Assembly (NCBI GenBank): GCA_001687465.1
Contig: LVLI01000516.1
Location: forward strand, 1-10,861
Reading direction: 5' to 3'
Length of the DNA: 10,861 bases
DNA from: Halocafeteria seosinensis
Taxonomy: Eukaryota; Sar; Bigyra; Bicosoecida
Positions 8,903-10,861 of this stretch are shown here, piece after piece (within the stretch, counting starts at the first letter, position 1; each line of letters opens with the position of its first letter). The position numbers and the translations under genes are program-made. Under the pieces are notes generated by a model, which saw only the letters and a list, made by a program, of their open reading frames with translations, made no database searches and was not told the DNA's origin.

Positions 8903-9048
8903 TGTCAATCTACCAAGCTAGTGTGCACGTAGCGCTTCGCAGAAAATTTGGGTGTCTCCAAAATGCCGTCAGTGTTGCGAGTTTATCTGGAGAACGGGTT
9001 CCAATATCACATGCCCACATCCGTGTCAATCAAAGCTCAACTTCCATG
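8903..9048 (+). repeat. Gene-fragment repeat, copy B (MPSVLRVYLENGFQYH start)
   Basis: Shares AGTTGTCAATC, AAATTTGGGTG and the MPSVL-type start with copy C 270 bp downstream. The ATG at 8963 opens MPSVLRVYLENGFQYHMPTS and reaches a TAG at 9050 after 29 codons. The TAG overlaps a possible splice donor (CCATG, then GTAGGG) in the same relative place as CCATG, then GTACGA in copy A, so it may derive from a first exon. This is the copy closest to an intact ubiquitin-like hairpin (YLENG). It looks like a partial or dead gene start. Confidence 0.55.
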
Positions 9049-9051
9049 GTA

Positions 9052-9069
9052 GGGAAGGGGGGAGGGGGG
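9052..9069 (+). repeat. G-rich tract
   Basis: A run of GGGAAGGGGGGAGGGGGG follows the end of copy B, with enough G triplets to form a G-quadruplex in principle. No role is evident from the context. Confidence 0.6.
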
Positions 9070-9172
9070 ATATGGAATTACGAGTCTCGCGACCCCGACG
9101 TGGTACCTTGACGGGTTGAAAGCCGACACTCAATCACGTTCGTTCACAACTCGCAAATGGAAGCATGAATCA

Positions 9173-9295
9173 AGTTGTCAATCGAGGTATAGCCATTGTA
9201 CACGTACAGTGTCGTAGTAAATTTGGGTGCGGCGATGATGTCGTCGGTGTTACAAGTGTATCTGGAGAAGTGGTTTCAACACTGTATCCACAGGT
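9173..9295 (+). repeat. Gene-fragment repeat, copy C (MSSVLQVYLEKWFQH start)
   Basis: Begins with the same AGTTGTCAATC as copy B and contains AAATTTGGGTG followed by the ATG at 9238, which opens MSSVLQVYLEKWFQHCIHR and soon stops. Over the core it is closer to copy A (about 2.6 kb upstream) than to its neighbour copy B. The similarity decays by about 9295, before the transposase gene. Confidence 0.55.
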
Positions 9296-9335
9296 GCATG
9301 ATGAGATAGATACGAAAACTGTTAAATTCGAATCT

Positions 9336-9404
9336 ACACTAACAAAGGTTTATACTTTCATTCTTGCACTAACGGTCACAGTGAACATTCAAAAATGCAC
9401 TAAC
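9336..9404 (+). repeat. Three CACTAAC repeats at about 30-bp spacing
   Basis: CACTAAC occurs at 9337, 9367 and 9398, the last two as TGCACTAAC, with an inverted TTAGTGCA at 9505-9512. They lie 130-200 bp upstream of the transposase start codon. Regularly spaced short motifs near transposon ends often serve as transposase sites; that reading is inference here. Confidence 0.4.
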
Positions 9405-9537
9405 TCCGCCCCAATAGGCGTCACTGCAGTGGTTTGTACATCGTCATACACCCATCATTGCAATATCGACCGGCGCATGGAATATTCCCCAGCCACCGCT
9501 TTTATTAGTGCATCTGTATGTGTAGTCACTAAGCATA

Positions 9538-10861
9538 ATGCTTACCAGGAGCCAAAAAAGAGCGAGGGATCCACAGGATACTTTCGGTCAGGGTGCTGCA
9601 GGAGCGGGTGCAGCGGAGGACGCTGGAGATTCAGACACTCCCGACAGCTCCCTTTTCTACACTTCCGAAGACTGGGAAATACTCAATCAAGGACCGTACA
9701 CCCCCGGAGAAGACGAGTACAAAGAACGATGGTAAGATTACCCACTTGTATATTCAGTGATTCAAAGCAGTCACTCGATTCCTACCTTCGGTTCAGGCGA
9801 GCTTTGTACGAAAAGGCCATCCTCCACAAGGAGGAGCCCGGCGAAAAAGGAATCCCCAGGACCTACCGGGAACTTAAACGAAAGAATCCTGAGGAAATTG
9901 TTTGGAAAGGGCAACGTTTTTCCTCCAAACAAAAGGCAGAAGTGGCGGCCAAAGAGTTGGCCACTTTCGTGAATGTCTGCCCAACCAAACAATGGACAGA
10001 CGCGACGAAAATAAGTCTTAGTTGGAGTGATCCCTCAAAAGCGAACGCAGATACTCCTGATTTCCTGGTGCGTGCGTCATTCAGCCCAAGCGGCAGTAGG
10101 GACAAGCCATGGAAAATTACGGAGGTAAACCTCTCTCAAAAACTGGCAAACGAGGGCCCATCGTTGATCTCTCCAAAGGTTGCCTACTCATCCGAAGAAC
10201 TAGCTCGGGTCGTGAGTAGGAACCTGGATTTCGTCCAACGTCGATCCCTTACAGCAGGCGAAATACGGTCCGCCTTACGAGACTACCTTCCACCGAACAA
10301 GAGGTTATCAGATTCAAAGGAAAGCAGAATTAGGAGCATCGCAACTGCAACAGTACAGGGAAGTGACGAAGAGACTGTAAAAATGGCACCTACGCTTGCA
10401 AAATTACTTACTGAGGAAGGACATAACGCAAAGGTGGAATACTGTGGTGCAGATGAGATGCGCCGGATAATGATCCGAGTCGAGGAGTCCGCGCACAAGC
10501 ACTACTTAAAATCCCTTCCCAAGGAAGAACAAAGAAAAGTGCCGTCTTTTGACCCCAACGCAGTCGATCTTCCTCATGTTGACGATGATGCTCGGTTCAT
10601 AAAATCCTTCTGGTGGTCTCCAAGGACCACCCACACAGATAGGGGGCCTCCCCTCTACATCTGTGACGCTGCCCACATGATTGGAAGGCCGGGGATAATG
10701 TTCAGTATGTGGACTTACACTGCCAATTCCAATGCATGCTGCATGTCGGCTGGTTTCCACTTATTGAATGAGTCTGGTGATTCTTGGGGGGGGGGGGGGA
10801 TTTNTTTGAGTTCGTTTTAGACAGCTTTCCTGACATTGATTCCGCGGGGACCATTTTCATT
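9538..10861 (+). CDS. Mutator-like element (MULE) transposase, 5' part
   Basis: MULE transposases are DDE-type nucleases that excise and insert Mutator-family DNA transposons. Exon 1 is 9538-9731 (start MLTRSQKRARDP, a basic likely nuclear-localisation stretch followed by an acidic region). A 65-bp GT-AG intron (9732-9796, phase 2) leads to exon 2 from 9797, joined as KERW then RALYEK. A long middle region rich in Lys, Arg and Glu follows, where family members usually carry a DNA-binding domain; I see no clear zinc-finger pattern. The DDE domain begins near residue 350: LYICDAAHMIGRPG holds the first catalytic Asp (about D355), followed by NESGDSW, which matches the family's ENxxSW. After the G run at 10786 the frame is lost, but the frame starting at 10802 (FEFVLDSFPDIDSAGTIF) is the expected family continuation. 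The shift at the G run and N looks like a sequencing fault. The other catalytic residues lie outside the window. In-frame codons before 9538 are unrelated. Confidence 0.85.
10786..10804 (+). other. 14-G homopolymer and ambiguous base breaking the transposase frame
   Basis: Fourteen G (10786-10799) followed by ATTTN sit in the middle of the conserved transposase domain. Coding similarity resumes in a different frame right after. This is most simply a base-calling or assembly error, although a real slippage mutation in a dead copy is possible. Confidence 0.75.

Noticed and set aside
9165-9796. Start of a 551-residue open frame beginning at 9165 as the transposase N-terminus
   Set aside because: The codons before 9797 show no family similarity and overlap the repeat fragment. 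Exon 1 at 9538 in another frame plus a 65-bp GT-AG intron gives a consistent transposase start.

Overview
This is eukaryotic nuclear DNA. Four genes are spliced with short GT-AG introns (61-84 bp). One of them is a mitochondrial ubiquinone methyltransferase with a targeting presequence, and another is a Mutator-like (MULE) transposase with its own 65-bp intron. TGA, TAA and TAG all behave as stops. COQ5 looks opisthokont/animal-like and there are fragments resembling the start of a FERM/RA-type domain, but the sequence alone does not fix the lineage; a compact-genome protist or early-branching animal or fungal relative would fit. A 14-G run followed by an N near the right edge suggests a draft assembly.

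Layout. Positions 1-1771 and 2730-4588 hold two tandem copies of the same seven-exon gene, offset by exactly 2820 bp and about 98-99% identical over the first 1.55 kb. Copy 1 lacks its 5' end because the window starts inside exon 1. Copy 2 is complete (470 aa) and begins with a signal peptide. The protein is built from an internally repeated three-exon module; I do not recognise the family. The 1772-2729 spacer carries a cluster of TTGTACA(A) motifs. Positions 5063-6346 (minus strand) hold a complete six-exon COQ5 gene (320 aa), convergent with copy 2. Positions 6604-8484 (plus strand) hold a leucine-rich-repeat gene with about 21 repeats of 24 residues. It diverges from COQ5 and is broken by one in-frame TGA exactly where the repeat has a conserved cysteine. 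Three diverged copies of a roughly 80-120 bp element encoding a start like MSSVLKVYLEK lie at about 6618, 8903 and 9170. From 9538 to the right edge lies the 5' part of a MULE transposase gene.

How the parts relate. COQ5 is an ordinary housekeeping gene. It sits between a young tandem duplication of a secreted repeat protein and a repeat- and transposon-rich right half (amplifying LRRs, scattered gene fragments, MULE). The genes do not form a pathway together. The most unusual content is the duplicated secreted modular protein, the Cys-to-TGA change in the LRR gene, and the repeated fragments next to the transposase.
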